Shown: piece after piece, positions 18,236 through 25,755 of the stretch
How positions within the stretch are numbered: the stretch's first letter is position 1
Layout of the letters: the number at the start of each line of letters is the position of its first letter
NCBI GenBank assembly: GCA_964525935.1
Contig: CAZGJZ010000006.1
Coordinates: 1 to 64,000 of the forward strand
Direction of reading: 5' to 3'
Length of the DNA stretch: 64,000 bases
Source of the DNA: UBA2377 sp964525935
Lineage (GTDB): Bacteria > Verrucomicrobiota > Verrucomicrobiia > Opitutales > Opitutaceae
Position numbers and translations under genes: made by a program
Notes under the pieces: generated by a model
Seen by the model: the letters and a program-made list of their open reading frames with translations, nothing else
What the model was told of the DNA's origin: nothing
Database searches by the model: none

Positions 18236-19717
18236 ATGAGCGAAACTCCCATCGATATTTCCCACGACCAGCATGCCGTGCGCCGGCAAAAGCTGGCCGA
18301 CATGCGCGCGGGCGGCTTTGACCCGTTCCGCGCCAATGTGGGCACCACGCATTTTTCGCAGGACGCCAAGGCGCTTTACGTGGACGGGCAGGACTATGCG
18401 ACCACGGTCACTGTCGCTGGCCGGCTGGTGACGTTTCGCGTGCAGGGCGGCAGTTCGTTCGTCAAAATCCAGGACCAACAAGGCCAGATCCAACTCTACT
18501 TCCGGCGCGATGTGATTGGCGAGCAGCGCTACAACGAAGGCTTCAAGAAGGCGCTCGACCTGGGCGACATCATTGGCGTCACCGGCTCGCTGTTTAAGAC
18601 GAAGACCGGCGAAGTGACCGTGCGCGTCGATGCGTTCACCCTCGTGTCGAAGGCCCTCCGCCCGCTGCCGGAAAAGTGGAGCGGGTTGACCGATTCCGAG
18701 CAGATTTATCGCCAGCGTTATCTCGATCTCATCGTCAACACGGAGTCGCGCGAGCGCCTGATCAAGCGCTCGAAGATCGTGTCGCACATCCGCCGCTTCC
18801 TCGAGGACCGTCAGTTTTTGGAAGTCGAGACGCCGGTATTGCAGAGCGTCGCGGGCGGCGCGGCCGCCCGCCCCTTCCAGACGCACCACAACGCGCTGGG
18901 CGTTGACTTCGTGCTGCGTATTTCGCTCGAACTTTACCTGAAGCGCATGCTGGTCGGCGGCTACGACCGCGTGTTCGAGATCGGCCGCAACTTCCGCAAC
19001 GAGGGTGTTTCGCGCCGGCACAATCCCGAGTTCACGATGCTCGAGGTTTACCAAGCCTACAGCGACTACCGCGGGATGATGACGCTCATCAAGGACCTCC
19101 TGCGTTCGCTGTGCGACAACGTCCTGGGCAAGTCCGAGATCAAGCACCTGGCCAGTGGCGAAGTGATCAATTTTGCCGGTGAGTGGCGCGAGGTGAAGTA
19201 TAAGGACCTCATCATCGAAAAGACCGGCGACGCCGACTGGTTTGCGCGCTCGAAGGCTGAAAAGGTGGCTGGCCTGCAAAAGCTCGGTCTCTTTGCGGAC
19301 CCGAACTGGCAGGACTTTGAGCTCACGAATGAGATTTTCGGCAAGCTGATCGAGCCCAAGCTGATCCAACCCACCTTCGTCACTCACCTGCCGAAGGAAC
19401 TGTGCCCGCTCGCAAAGATCACGCCGGATGACCCGACCACGATTGACGTGTTCGAGCTGATCATCGGCGGCATGGAAGTCGCGCCCGCCTATTCGGAGCA
19501 AAACGATCCCGATGTGCAGCGCCAGATGTTCGAGGCGCAGGCCGGCGAAGAGCAGCAGAAGGTCGATCAGGATTTCCTGCTCGCCCTCGAGCACGGCATG
19601 CCGCCGGCCGGTGGTATGGGCGTGGGCATCGACCGTCTGTGTATTCTGCTCACGGAAGCCGAAAGCATTCGCGACGTGATCCTGTTCCCCTCGCTGCGGC
19701 CGACTGAGGCGAAGTGA
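18236..19717 (+). CDS. lysS: lysine--tRNA ligase (class II)
   Basis: A 493-residue class II lysyl-tRNA synthetase. Residues 60-160 form the anticodon-binding OB fold (GRLVTFRVQGGSSFVKIQD). The catalytic core has motif 1 (FLEVETPVLQSVAGGAAARPF), motif 2 (FEIGRNFRNEGVSRRHNPEF, with the ATP-binding Arg) and motif 3 (GMGVGIDRL); motif 1 is seen here as FLEVETPVLQ followed by SVAGGAAARPF. Length is normal for the family. The ATG at 18236 is the only good start. A purine-rich GGAGGAGGGG lies about 20 bases upstream. Followed by a dispersed repeat and the Lol transporter genes. Confidence 0.97.
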   Translation: MSETPIDISHDQHAVRRQKLADMRAGGFDPFRANVGTTHFSQDAKALYVDGQDYATTVTVAGRLVTFRVQGGSSFVKIQDQQGQIQLYFRRDVIGEQRYNEGFKKALDLGDIIGVTGSLFKTKTGEVTVRVDAFTLVSKALRPLPEKWSGLTDSEQIYRQRYLDLIVNTESRERLIKRSKIVSHIRRFLEDRQFLEVETPVLQSVAGGAAARPFQTHHNALGVDFVLRISLELYLKRMLVGGYDRVFEIGRNFRNEGVSRRHNPEFTMLEVYQAYSDYRGMMTLIKDLLRSLCDNVLGKSEIKHLASGEVINFAGEWREVKYKDLIIEKTGDADWFARSKAEKVAGLQKLGLFADPNWQDFELTNEIFGKLIEPKLIQPTFVTHLPKELCPLAKITPDDPTTIDVFELIIGGMEVAPAYSEQNDPDVQRQMFEAQAGEEQQKVDQDFLLALEHGMPPAGGMGVGIDRLCILLTEAESIRDVILFPSLRPTEAK

Positions 19718-19723
19718 GCAAGA

Positions 19724-19814
19724 CCAGCGATCAGCGGTCAGCTTTCAGCCTTAACTGCGATGGAACTGGGGTTGCCAAAAGCTGACAGCTGATAGCTGAT
19801 AGCTGACCGCTTTT
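19724..19814. repeat. AGCTGATAGCTG-type inverted repeat
   Basis: The left arm AGCGGTCAGCTTT and the right arm AAAGCTGACAGCTGATAGC plus TGATAGCTGACCGCT form a long, slippery inverted repeat between lysS and the Lol permease gene. The core unit TCAGCTA/TAGCTGA is repeated. The right arm ends just before the permease ATG, so it overlaps the expected ribosome binding region. Confidence 0.6.
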
Positions 19815-19816
19815 CC

Positions 19817-21055
19817 ATGCCCTGGCCGATCTACCTCGCCCTCAAGCAGCTCTTCCCGACGGGGCGGCGGTTTCCGTTTTTCACCGCGATCTCGATCACG
19901 GGCGTGGCGCTGGGCGTGGCGCTGCTGGTCATTTCGATCAGCGTCATGGGCGGGTTTGGCTACCAGATCCGCCAGATGATCGTGGACACGCAGGGCGAGG
20001 TGCAGGTGAAGGCGCGCGGTTTTGTCGGCCGGCCCGACGAAGTCCTGACGCTGCTGGCCAAGGTGCCGGGCGTCACGGCCGCCACGCCATTCGCGGAAGG
20101 CTTCGCGATGCTGGAGCACGACCGCAAGCCGTCGTTCCCGGTGATCCAGGGCATCGACCTCGACCACATCAAAAACGTGGTGCCGCTGGAGCGCTTTGTG
20201 CGGGTTGGGTCGCTCGATAATCTGGATGATGACTCGGTCATTCTCAGCTCGCAGCTGGCGATTTCCATCGGGGCGCGACTTGGCAGCAAGGTGGAGATCT
20301 ATTCCCCGCTGCTGTTGGAGAAAATCAAGAACGACGAAGTCATGCTCCCGCGCGAGCTCACCGTCGTGGGAATTTTTGAGATTGGGCACCAGCAACTCGA
20401 CAGCTCGATCGTGCTGGTGACGCTGCGCACGATGCAGGACCTCTACGGGCTCGGGCCGGCGGTGCATGGATTTAATGTAAAGATCGGTGAAGGTCAGGAT
20501 CCCGACGAAATGGCCCGTCGCATCAATGTCGCGCTCTCCGCCAGCCAGCCCAACCTGCAGGCGCGCTCGTGGCTGGATGCGAACCAGGATTTCCTCTTCG
20601 TGCTGCAGCTGGAGAAGAACATGATCTTCTTCCTGCTGACGTTCATCATCGTCGTGGCGGCGTTTTCGGTGGCGAGTTCACTGTTGATCGCGGTGGTGAG
20701 GAAGACGCGCGAGATCGGCCTGCTCGGCGCGCTCGGCGCCAAGCCGCGGCATGTGGCGGCGTGTTTTTGCTTCCAAGGATTCTTCATCGGCGTGGCGGGC
20801 ACGGCGGCAGGCCTCGCGCTCGGGTTTTTCTTCCTGCATTTCCGCAACGACATGATCCGGGTTTTCACGCAGTTGACCGGCAGCGAGGAAGTGCTGGCGC
20901 GGTTTTATCAGTTCAGCCGGCTGCCGGCCCACTCGGCGCCCTCGGACATCGCACTCATCATTGTCGCGTCGATCGTGATTTCGACCCTCGCCGGCCTGCT
21001 GCCCGCCTGGCGCGCGGCCCGGCTTAAACCCGTGGAGGCGTTGCGCAGCGAGTGA
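19817..21055 (+). CDS. lolC: lipoprotein-releasing ABC transporter permease (LolC/LolE family)
   Basis: A 412-residue inner-membrane permease of the LolC/E (FtsX-like) family. One transmembrane segment lies at about 20-45 (ITGVALGVALLVISISVMGGFG), then a periplasmic domain to about 270, then three transmembrane segments in the FtsX domain (FFLLTFIIVVAAFSVASSLLIAVVRKTREIGLLGALG). Segments are given in full only as landmarks: GVALGVALLVISISVMGG, and FIIVVAAFSVASSLLIAV with RKTREIGLLGALGA. It would form a homodimer with the ATPase encoded next, extracting outer-membrane lipoproteins. A single permease gene rather than separate lolC and lolE is common outside enterobacteria; the symbol could equally be lolE. 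Confidence 0.88.
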   Translation: MPWPIYLALKQLFPTGRRFPFFTAISITGVALGVALLVISISVMGGFGYQIRQMIVDTQGEVQVKARGFVGRPDEVLTLLAKVPGVTAATPFAEGFAMLEHDRKPSFPVIQGIDLDHIKNVVPLERFVRVGSLDNLDDDSVILSSQLAISIGARLGSKVEIYSPLLLEKIKNDEVMLPRELTVVGIFEIGHQQLDSSIVLVTLRTMQDLYGLGPAVHGFNVKIGEGQDPDEMARRINVALSASQPNLQARSWLDANQDFLFVLQLEKNMIFFLLTFIIVVAAFSVASSLLIAVVRKTREIGLLGALGAKPRHVAACFCFQGFFIGVAGTAAGLALGFFFLHFRNDMIRVFTQLTGSEEVLARFYQFSRLPAHSAPSDIALIIVASIVISTLAGLLPAWRAARLKPVEALRSE

Positions 21056-21077
21056 GTTTGCCGTGCAAGAATCACCC

Positions 21078-21758
21078 ATGAGTCACTCCCCTGTAACTGC
21101 CGGAAATTCGGGCACCGCCGTGCTGGAAGCACATGGGTTGCGCAAGAGCTACCCAAGTGGCGCGCAGCAGCTTGAAGTGCTGCGCGGCGTCGACCTCACG
21201 GTGATGGCGGGCGAGAGCGTTTCGATCCGCGGTGAATCGGGTTCGGGCAAATCGACGCTGTTGAATTTGCTCGCGGGACTCGATGCGCCGGATGCCGGCA
21301 CGCTCGCTTGGGATGGTGCGCCGGCTGGCGCGGACCGGCGTTCGTTGTTTCTCGGGATGGTCTTTCAATCGTTTTACCTGATCCCCGAGATTGATGCGCT
21401 GGCCAATGTGCTCATGGCGGCGCGGATTCATGGCGCGGTCGGAGCGACGCAACGCGCGCGCGCGAAGGAATTGCTGGCGAAGGTCGGCCTCGCGGAGCGC
21501 GCGACGCATTTGCCCGCGCAACTTTCCGGCGGTGAGCGTCAACGCGTGGCGGTGGCGCGTGCGCTGATGAACGCGCCGCGACTCGTGCTCGCGGATGAAC
21601 CGACGGGTAATCTCGACGAGCGCACGGGCGACATCGTGATCGAGCTGCTGCTTAGCCTGTGCCGTGAGACCGGCACGGCGCTCGTGTTGGTGACGCACAA
21701 TGCCGCGCATGCGGCCAAGTGCTCGCGGCACCTGGAGTTGCACGCCGGGGCGTTTTGA
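21078..21758 (+). CDS. lolD: lipoprotein-releasing ABC transporter ATPase
   Basis: A 226-residue ABC ATPase of the MacB/LolD type. Seen: Walker A GESGSGKST, the Q-loop FQSFYLIPEIDALANV, signature LSGGERQRVAVARAL, Walker B VLADEPTGNLD and the switch His in VLVTHN. A GTG at 21063 would add five residues; the ATG at 21078 is preferred. It follows the permease stop by 22 bases (8 from the GTG), so the two form an operon supplying energy for lipoprotein release. Confidence 0.93.
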   Translation: MSHSPVTAGNSGTAVLEAHGLRKSYPSGAQQLEVLRGVDLTVMAGESVSIRGESGSGKSTLLNLLAGLDAPDAGTLAWDGAPAGADRRSLFLGMVFQSFYLIPEIDALANVLMAARIHGAVGATQRARAKELLAKVGLAERATHLPAQLSGGERQRVAVARALMNAPRLVLADEPTGNLDERTGDIVIELLLSLCRETGTALVLVTHNAAHAAKCSRHLELHAGAF

Positions 21759-21768
21759 GGGGTGAGTA

Positions 21769-21841
21769 GAGCGGGTCTTTGACCCGCTCAGCGAAGGCGA
21801 GAGGCGTGGGTTGCGTTGAGGTGCGGGTCAGAGACCCGCAC
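21769..21841. repeat. paired GCGGGTC hairpins
   Basis: Two perfect 9-bp stems with 3-base loops: GAGCGGGTC-ttt-GACCCGCTC (21769-21789) and GTGCGGGTC-aga-GACCCGCAC (21821-21841), the second followed by TACAG. They lie after lolD and may end its transcript, though no T-run follows. A hairpin followed by CCTACAG also occurs at 25722-25747, suggesting a dispersed family. Confidence 0.6.
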
Positions 21842-21931
21842 TACAGGGCAAATTGCGTTGCGCGGCGGTTATCAGCGCGCTTGGATACGCGGGTCGTCAG
21901 CGCCCCGAACCCCGCTTGGAAATTACCCCGT

Positions 21932-22879
21932 ATGAACCTGACTCTGCCCAAGATTTTGGCCAAGGGATATGAACTGGATACGTCCGCCGCCTCCTTCGGC
22001 GAACTGCGTCGGTCGAATGACATCGAGCGTAATCCGGCGGCCCTGCGGGCGCGCTTCGAGGAGGACGGTTATTTGTTTATCCCGGAGTTTTTCAACCGGC
22101 TCGATGTGGTGGCGGTGCGGCAACATATCTGCGGCGTGTTGGCGAAAAAGGGGCTGCTGAATCCTGCCTACCCGGAGATCGAGGCGGCGAAAGCGGACAA
22201 TGCGGATATGGCGTTTCTGGCTGATCCGCGGCTGGCCGTGGAGTTCATGAACTCCATCGCGAAGACGAGCCCGGCGATGCAGAAGCTGCTCTATTCGGGT
22301 GAGATCATTTCGTTTTTCGAGACGTTCTTTGGCGAGAGCGTCCGGCACTTTGATTTCACGTGGGTGCGCACGATGGGGCCGGGCTTCGGGACCGATCCGC
22401 ATTGCGACACGGTTTACATGGGCCGCGGCAGCTCGCGGTTGTGCTCGGTGTGGATTCCCTATGGCGATCTGCCCTACGAAGTCGGCGGGTTGATGGTGTT
22501 GGAAGGCTCGCACCGCCAGGGCGAACGCTTGAGGCACTACCTCAGCCGCGACGTGGACCTTTACTGCGAGAACAAGCCCGAGGCGGCGAAGATCAAGGCC
22601 GGCGAGATTCCGTGGACGTGGGGCGGCGTGCTTTCCACGAACCCGTTCAGCCTGCGTGAACACCTTGGCGGCCGCTGGCTGACGACCGAATACCGCATGG
22701 GCGACCTGTTGATGTTTGGCATGCGGACAGTGCATGCGAGCCTCGACAACCAGTCGCCGTATTTCCGTTTTTCGAGCGACACGCGTTATCAGCCGGGCTC
22801 GGAGCCGATTGACGGGCGCTGGATCGGCGAGAATCCCATCGGACACGGGCTCGCGGCGAAAAAGGGGATGATTTGCTGA
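21932..22879 (+). CDS. PhyH-like Fe(II)/2-oxoglutarate dioxygenase
   Basis: A 315-residue PhyH-type oxygenase, longer and more divergent than the others here. The HxD is H157/D159 in GTDPHCDTVYMG. The distal His is probably in MRTVHASLDN near the C-terminus, followed by RFSSDTRYQP with a candidate 2-oxoglutarate Arg. The C-terminal DTRYQPGSEPIDGRWIGE block is typical of a PhyH subgroup. The frame opens at 21779 inside hairpin repeats; the ATG at 21932 (MNLTLPKILAKG) is the credible start. It is the only one of the mid-window PhyH genes on the plus strand and converges on the GH38 gene. Substrate unknown. Confidence 0.85.
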   Translation: MNLTLPKILAKGYELDTSAASFGELRRSNDIERNPAALRARFEEDGYLFIPEFFNRLDVVAVRQHICGVLAKKGLLNPAYPEIEAAKADNADMAFLADPRLAVEFMNSIAKTSPAMQKLLYSGEIISFFETFFGESVRHFDFTWVRTMGPGFGTDPHCDTVYMGRGSSRLCSVWIPYGDLPYEVGGLMVLEGSHRQGERLRHYLSRDVDLYCENKPEAAKIKAGEIPWTWGGVLSTNPFSLREHLGGRWLTTEYRMGDLLMFGMRTVHASLDNQSPYFRFSSDTRYQPGSEPIDGRWIGENPIGHGLAAKKGMIC

Positions 22880-22910
22880 GGCGTGGGAGTGACGACGAAG
22901 CGGTTATGAT

Positions 22911-22940
22911 TAACCGCAAAGAACGCGAAGAGCGCAAAGC
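22911..22940. repeat. periodic intergenic repeat (CGCAAAGAACGCGAAGAGCG)
   Basis: TAACCGCAAAGAACGCGAAG with a further AGCGCAAAGC forms 9-base units between the convergent PhyH and GH38 genes. Similar units occur at 42491 and 57998. Confidence 0.45.
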
Positions 22941-22971
22941 GTCGATCCGGGTAAGGTAAGCTCTGGTGCCT

Positions 22972-25707
22972 TCAGCTCAGGCTGACGGTCGCGATCTGCT
23001 TGGGCTTGAGAGTGATTTTGAGTTTGCCCGCAGCGAGCTTGAGGGCGGTGAGCGGGTTGCTCTCGAAGTCGACGAGGTGGGCTTGCGTGGGAAGTTTACC
23101 CAAGCCGGAGGAGGCGGTGAGTGCGACTGTGGCGGTGATGGGTTTTACGTCAGGGTTAAAGAGACGTAGCTCGAGGGCGGCGCCGACTTGGCGGGTGCTG
23201 GTGGCGACGGCGGGGCCGGTGAGGCGGAGCCAGCCGGCGGTGGCGGGCAGCGCGTGCGGTTGCTGGTAGATCGCGGCGTCTGGGTTGCGCAGTTGCACGG
23301 CGCGCAGGCCGGCGGAGAGTTGCTGGCCGAGTTCGCAGAGGCGGGTGCGGTCGGGTTTGCCGGCGAGCGGTGCCACGCGGTAACGGAAACTCAGCGGGCC
23401 GCGTTGCTGGCCGTCGGGCTCGCCGTCGGTGAAGGCGGTGCGGCGCGTGCCGCGGAAGAGGGTGAGCGCGATGGGGCGGCCGGGGAGGTCGCGGACGGCG
23501 GTTTCAAGCAGGCCGTCGGCGATGACGGCGAGGCCGGACTTGGCGTCGTGCACGGCGGTCCAGCTTTGCTGGGGTTTGGTTTCGACGTGAAGTTCGCGAT
23601 ACTCGTGGTTGTCGGCGGGCAGGGCGACGGGGCGCTCGACGACGTCGAAGGCGGTGTCGGTGAGATAAGTGTTCGCGGACGTGTCGCTGGGGAAGAGCAC
23701 GCGCAGGCGGTGGTCGTTGGCGGTGTTGTCGACGTTGGTCTGAATTTCTAGGAAATCCTGACCGGGACGCAGGCTGATGAGCGTGTCGATCACGAGGGCG
23801 GTGAAGCGGTCGGAGCGCGTCATGCTGTCGGCGCGGAAATCCTCCGGCACGTGCATCGTGGTGCGGATGCGAAATGTGGTAAGCAGCGGGCCGTTGTGGA
23901 CGAGGGCAACGGCGGCGCGGCAGGCGGTGGAGGCGAAGACCTGATCGTTGACGGCGGGACCGTGATACCAACCGTCACCGATATCGGCTCGGTCTTCGAA
24001 AGTGAGGAGGTCGCGATAAATGCGGCCGTTGGCGCGGTCGGTGAGCGTGAGCGTGCCGTTGGCTTCGATCTGCACGGCGAGGTGTTCGTTGGCCATGGCG
24101 CGTTCGCTGGTGGCGAGCGCGGGGACTTCGGGATAACGCGTGGGGCGGCCGCCGGTGACGGCGCGGACGCTGAGCGTGGTGTAGCCCATGGCGGGGATGG
24201 TGAGCTGCACGGCGACCTTGATGTGATGGCTCATGACGCCCTCGGGAAACTTGGTGGGCCGGATGCGCTGGCGGAGACGGTTGAGCGTCTGGCTGAGGCG
24301 CTGGTAGGGCAGCTCGCGGCCGTCGGGGCCGTGGATGAGGAAGCCGGGCTTGGGCTCGAAGCCGAAGAATTCGTTGAACGTCGGCCACGCCGTGGGGATT
24401 TCGAGCGTGAGCTCGGTGACACCGGCTAAGTCGCGGGGCAGGGGATTGAAGACGGTGACGCGCAGTTCGTCGTCGGCGATTGCGCCCGTGACGCTGGCGG
24501 CGATGCGGCTGGTGGCGTCGATGGTGAGCTTTTCAGCGATCAGGCGGCACTGATCGAAGCGGAACTCCATGTCCTTATGCACCTGGTCCTGACTGCAGCC
24601 GTCGATGGAGTCGTGGGCGTGATTCTGCATCAGCCAGCGCCACGCGGTTTCGAGGAAACCGGGAGCGAACTCGGCGCCGACAGCGAACGTGGCGAAAGCG
24701 GTAAACGGCTCGGCCCAGTGGCAGAGCAGCGTCTGGCAGCGGGCGTTGGCCTGCTTCAGACGGATGCGACTCGAGAGCGTGCCGGGGATCACGTATTGCT
24801 GACAGTGCGTCAGCGGGTCGATGCCGTCGGGCAAGTCGCGGCCGGCGTCGTGGAGTTCGCCCTCGAGAATGGTTGTGATGCGGTCGCGTTGGGCGATGAG
24901 CTCGCGTGCGTAGGCGTCGAGGTCGGTGTGGACGATGTCGTATTTCCGGCTCTTTTTGAGCTGGGAGAAGAGGAGGGCGTAGCGTTTCGGATTCCACTCC
25001 TGGTGGTCGCAGCCCTCGTGGACGAGAATGCCATCGACCTCGGTGGCGGCGGCCTCGGTGTCGAGGTAAGCGAGCCACAGGCGGGCGAGTTCGGCGGGGT
25101 CGTCCTCGACGATCTTGGCGGGTTCGTGACCGCGGCAGACTTGGTGGTTAAAAGTGCCGTAGCCTTGCTTGCCGAATTTATGGCAGGGCAGCTCGGTGCC
25201 ATCGGCGCCGCGCCAGATGAAATTACGCTGGGCGACGTTGTTTACGCCGCGCCAGATGTAGGCGACGGGAATGCCGAAGCCGGCGAAGATCTGCGGGAGC
25301 TGGCTGGTGTGGCCGAACATGTCGGGCACGTAGCCGGCGAGGGAAGGCTTTCCGCCAAGCGCGCGGGCGCTGGCGCGGCCGATGAGGAGATTGCGGATGA
25401 GGGCTTCGCCGGAAACAGTGAACTCGTCGGGCATCGAATACCACGGGCCGATCACGAGCCGGCTGGCGCGGGCGAGGGCTTCGACACGGGAGCGACGGTC
25501 GGGACGGATTTCGAGGTAGTCGTCTGTGAGGATTGACTGACCGTCGGTGATGAACGGGCCGTGGAGCCGGCCGTCCTCGAGCCCATCAATCACGCGGTCG
25601 AGCAGCGGCACGAGGGCATAACGGATGCCTTGGAACGGCTCGCGCCACTCACGATCCCAATGCGTGCTGAGGATGTAGTGGACGCGGCGCTTTTTGAGGG
25701 AGGGCAT
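22972..25707 (-). CDS. glycoside hydrolase family 38 (alpha-mannosidase family)
   Basis: A 911-residue enzyme of GH38, zinc-dependent retaining alpha-mannosidases. The N-terminal catalytic domain has the metal ligands in STHWDREW (H16, D18) and the probable nucleophile D129 in YVPDMFGHTSQLPQI. Further conserved parts are WRG at about 153, VHEGCDHQEWNP and the three-helix segment NHAHDSIDGCSQDQVH with another zinc His. The C-terminal 500 residues are the beta-rich GH38 domain. No signal peptide, so mannosides are cut in the cytoplasm. It is the last gene of the minus-strand catabolic run, 48 bases after the aldolase-SDR fusion gene. Alpha-mannosidase is the most likely activity, but other alpha-linked sugars are possible for bacterial GH38. 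Confidence 0.93.
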   Translation of the reverse strand: MPSLKKRRVHYILSTHWDREWREPFQGIRYALVPLLDRVIDGLEDGRLHGPFITDGQSILTDDYLEIRPDRRSRVEALARASRLVIGPWYSMPDEFTVSGEALIRNLLIGRASARALGGKPSLAGYVPDMFGHTSQLPQIFAGFGIPVAYIWRGVNNVAQRNFIWRGADGTELPCHKFGKQGYGTFNHQVCRGHEPAKIVEDDPAELARLWLAYLDTEAAATEVDGILVHEGCDHQEWNPKRYALLFSQLKKSRKYDIVHTDLDAYARELIAQRDRITTILEGELHDAGRDLPDGIDPLTHCQQYVIPGTLSSRIRLKQANARCQTLLCHWAEPFTAFATFAVGAEFAPGFLETAWRWLMQNHAHDSIDGCSQDQVHKDMEFRFDQCRLIAEKLTIDATSRIAASVTGAIADDELRVTVFNPLPRDLAGVTELTLEIPTAWPTFNEFFGFEPKPGFLIHGPDGRELPYQRLSQTLNRLRQRIRPTKFPEGVMSHHIKVAVQLTIPAMGYTTLSVRAVTGGRPTRYPEVPALATSERAMANEHLAVQIEANGTLTLTDRANGRIYRDLLTFEDRADIGDGWYHGPAVNDQVFASTACRAAVALVHNGPLLTTFRIRTTMHVPEDFRADSMTRSDRFTALVIDTLISLRPGQDFLEIQTNVDNTANDHRLRVLFPSDTSANTYLTDTAFDVVERPVALPADNHEYRELHVETKPQQSWTAVHDAKSGLAVIADGLLETAVRDLPGRPIALTLFRGTRRTAFTDGEPDGQQRGPLSFRYRVAPLAGKPDRTRLCELGQQLSAGLRAVQLRNPDAAIYQQPHALPATAGWLRLTGPAVATSTRQVGAALELRLFNPDVKPITATVALTASSGLGKLPTQAHLVDFESNPLTALKLAAGKLKITLKPKQIATVSLS

Positions 25708-25721
25708 GGGGGAAGCGAGCT

Positions 25722-25747
25722 GGGCGCACCAAGGTGCGCCCCTACAG
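25722..25747. repeat. GGGCGCACC hairpin repeat
   Basis: GGGCGCACC (25722-25730) and GGTGCGCCC (25733-25741) form a perfect stem with a 2-base loop, followed by CTACAG. It sits between the fusion gene and GH38. No T-run follows, so termination is doubtful. Confidence 0.5.
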
Positions 25748-25755
25748 AATGGGCA

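Noticed and set aside
18131..19594. Minus-strand open frame of 487 codons over lysS
   Set aside because: lysS on the plus strand has all class II synthetase motifs; the opposite frame has none.
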